From Bacteriovorax sp. UBA1852 (GTDB lineage Bacteria; Bdellovibrionota; Bacteriovoracia; Bacteriovoracales; Bacteriovoracaceae), in contig DDIK01000027.1 of the NCBI GenBank assembly GCA_002338505.1, positions 1 through 13,672 on the forward strand: a DNA stretch of 13,672 nucleotides, written 5' to 3'. The notes under the pieces are model-generated. The model saw only the letters and a list, made by a program, of their open reading frames with translations, did no database searches and was not told the origin of the DNA. Each line of letters opens with the position of its first letter. Position 1 is the first letter of the stretch. Positions 11,939 through 13,672 of the stretch are shown here, piece after piece. The position numbers were made by a program, and so were the translations under genes.

Positions 11939-13672
11939 TTATAGAAGTTCGTCTAACCTTGATTCATAGTAATAAGAGAAATACTCTTTATATGCGGTGC
12001 TTAAAGAACTAAAATCATAAGAAGAATGCTTCTTTTTAAAGTTATCCTTCTCTTTTGCGCTTAACGCATTCCACATATCTTGTGCTTTCTTCTTCATATT
12101 CTTATCTTTTGCATAGAGTATATGAAGTGATTCGTGATTTAGCACAGTGTCAACATTGTCTTTAAACTTCTTCACTCCATCACCAATCACAGTAAAGGTA
12201 TTTATATAAATCAAATCTTTTGTAATAATGTTCTTCGAAGCCTTAACTCCCAACGCCTTATAAAGAATATCTGAGCACCCTTTAAATTCATCAGAAGAAG
12301 ACCAATCAAGATAAGCTTGAGCTTCATGCTTTAAATAACTTCCACCCTTAATTGAAAGTGGAAAATACTGAGGCGTGAGTGTTTTTGGATTGATTACTTT
12401 CTTATAAACATAGAAGCAATAATAATCTTGAACGAATTCTTTTAAAGACTTCACCTGATAGACATTAAGATTCTCTAGAGTCTTAATTGCCTTAAGTCGA
12501 CTCGGAAGAATCAATTTTGACATGGCCTCATCTTCGACTTTATTTTCCTCATATAACTTATACCAGCAATAGTTAAAATTTAGAGGATTACTTTGAAGCT
12601 CAGAAATCAACTGCCTAGGCCCACACTTTCTACTCTTTTTTTGATACTTAAAATCATAGAAGCCTTGAATCAAACTAACATCTTTGCCATAAGCACAATT
12701 GTCACCTTCTAAGAGGCAGAGATAATTCAAACACTCAGAATTTGAGTCTATTTGCTGACAGGAATTTAAAATCAAATAGAGGGCCTGATCAAGTATTGAA
12801 ATATGGCCTACAGTATTATCTATATCAGCTAAATTTACCTCATAGTGCTTGAGACTCTTTATAGTTTTACTAACGGCATTATATGAGTTCTTAAAATAAA
12901 TCTGCTCAGAAGAGAGATCAAAAATATAATGATCACCTAGTAAATGTGCTCCCACATTAGCATCAATAGATCCATGAGCGAGCGCTCCCGAATTGGTTAG
13001 ATAGAAAGTCGATGAAAGATCTTCAAACTTATGTTTTCCACATTCAAGACTATTTAATTTAAAAAATGGTAAGCCCACACCTTTAAAGCCTGCTTGGTCA
13101 ATTGAACTTTGTAAGCGAAATTTAGCGATCCCCCTCTTTTGAAAAACAATAGGCACTTCATTTCCCGAATCAAGTCGAATATCGAAATTCTTTTTTGCAA
13201 CTTTACATGATACGACAATCGTATCTTTTCCTCTTATGCTAATTGGAAGTGAATTGAATCCCTTTGAGACTTGTTTGGAAGTTTGATGAATCGTTACTTG
13301 CTTTTTGAGAAGGTTAATCTCTACGGGGTATTTCTTTAAAAAATTTGCACCGAGTATTCCGTCACAACAGTCTATTCCATCAAGTTTCTTTTTAAATTTC
13401 TTAGTATTCATCGCATACGACTCAAGACCAAGGTATTGAAACATATCAAGTCTCAAGGTAAGTCTGTATCCTAAACTCTTTTTCTTACCAGAGAAGGTAT
13501 TGACTGTTTTATCTAATCCCTTATCTCTTTTGATGCTATCGCCCAATTTAGCGATTGAAGTTGGATCAATAAAAGTGGCATTAGATCCCGAATCAATCAA
13601 GAATTGAGCTTTATTTTGTCCCAGTGGAACCTCAACGATAACCAATGCGCCTACATTTTTTACAATTTTTAG
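11939..13672 (-). CDS. Two-lobed retropepsin-like aspartic protease fused to a C-terminal HExxH domain, N-terminus cut by window
   Basis: The frame stays open to the right edge (a TTG at 13645 is not a convincing start), so the N-terminus, perhaps with a signal peptide, is missing. Numbered from that TTG, lobe 1 has FLIDSGSNATFID (catalytic D18) and DGILGANFLKKYP (95-107). Lobe 2 has FDIRLDSGNEVPIVF (D159) and HLLGDHYIFDL (234-244). Both show the D-S/T-G and hydrophobic-LG pattern of retropepsin and pepsin-type enzymes. Residues about 290-460 are cysteine-rich (eight Cys between 296 and 457), which suggests disulfides outside the cytoplasm. The C-terminus has NHESLHILYA (HExxH, H504-E505-H508), with E554 in YKEYFSYYYES a possible third zinc ligand. 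It ends 74 bases before the cytochrome gene, same strand. The lobe call is good; the zinc-protease call is by motif only. Confidence 0.75.
   Translation of the reverse strand, partial: LKIVKNVGALVIVEVPLGQNKAQFLIDSGSNATFIDPTSIAKLGDSIKRDKGLDKTVNTFSGKKKSLGYRLTLRLDMFQYLGLESYAMNTKKFKKKLDGIDCCDGILGANFLKKYPVEINLLKKQVTIHQTSKQVSKGFNSLPISIRGKDTIVVSCKVAKKNFDIRLDSGNEVPIVFQKRGIAKFRLQSSIDQAGFKGVGLPFFKLNSLECGKHKFEDLSSTFYLTNSGALAHGSIDANVGAHLLGDHYIFDLSSEQIYFKNSYNAVSKTIKSLKHYEVNLADIDNTVGHISILDQALYLILNSCQQIDSNSECLNYLCLLEGDNCAYGKDVSLIQGFYDFKYQKKSRKCGPRQLISELQSNPLNFNYCWYKLYEENKVEDEAMSKLILPSRLKAIKTLENLNVYQVKSLKEFVQDYYCFYVYKKVINPKTLTPQYFPLSIKGGSYLKHEAQAYLDWSSSDEFKGCSDILYKALGVKASKNIITKDLIYINTFTVIGDGVKKFKDNVDTVLNHESLHILYAKDKNMKKKAQDMWNALSAKEKDNFKKKHSSYDFSSLSTAYKEYFSYYYESRLDELL

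Noticed and set aside
1..13672. Search by eye for tRNA, rRNA, CRISPR repeats, insertion sequences and attachment sites
   Set aside because: Nothing was seen that meets the standard for any of these; gaps between genes are all below about 175 bases.

Overview
The window is an AT-rich (roughly 35-38% GC by eye), gene-dense bacterial chromosome segment with 19 protein genes, no RNA genes, no insertion sequences and no CRISPR. Lipoprotein and outer-membrane genes show a Gram-negative cell. The gene mix (AlkB hydroxylase, NhaR-type regulator, lone receiver domain, degenerate HD-GYP protein, DUF2288, retropepsin-like protease) together with the base composition is best matched by a marine Bdellovibrionota of the Bacteriovorax/Halobacteriovorax kind. 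That is an inference from gene content and style; no marker gene proves it.

Positions 1-4029. A minus-strand cluster (UDG-superfamily-like protein, lipoprotein alpha/beta hydrolase, class III alcohol dehydrogenase cut by the left edge) is transcribed away from a plus-strand pair (AlkB-type integral-membrane hydroxylase, small YceK-like lipoprotein). The 66-base divergent gap holds two promoter-like sequences that share one -35 region, and both would start transcription almost at the start codon. AlkB and the alcohol dehydrogenase could in principle act on related alkyl or alcohol substrates, but nothing in the sequence proves this.

Positions 4026-8173. This part holds a small protein kinase-like gene and an NhaR-type LysR regulator (minus), then a tiny, very acidic exported protein and a small helical protein (plus). 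The regulator and the acidic protein are divergent across a strong inverted repeat, the likely operator. Next come msrA (methionine sulfoxide repair) and a stand-alone receiver protein (minus), and a TruC-like tRNA pseudouridine synthase (plus).

Positions 8147-13672. An OmpV/MipA-family outer-membrane protein (minus) is divergent from a tight plus-strand operon of three genes: a single-pass membrane protein starting at TTG, a DUF2288 protein, and a pseudo-receiver/degenerate HD-GYP protein. They meet a minus-strand pair (membrane-anchored cytochrome c, then a gamma-carbonic-anhydrase-family protein 5 bases later). The right end holds a large protein with two retropepsin-like aspartic protease lobes, a cysteine-rich middle and a C-terminal HExxH zinc-protease motif; its N-terminus lies outside the window. 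This is the least conventional gene here.

All four convergent gene pairs overlap at their 3' ends (4, 4, 27 and 21 bases), so no room is left for ordinary intergenic terminators. No gap between genes exceeds about 175 bases.
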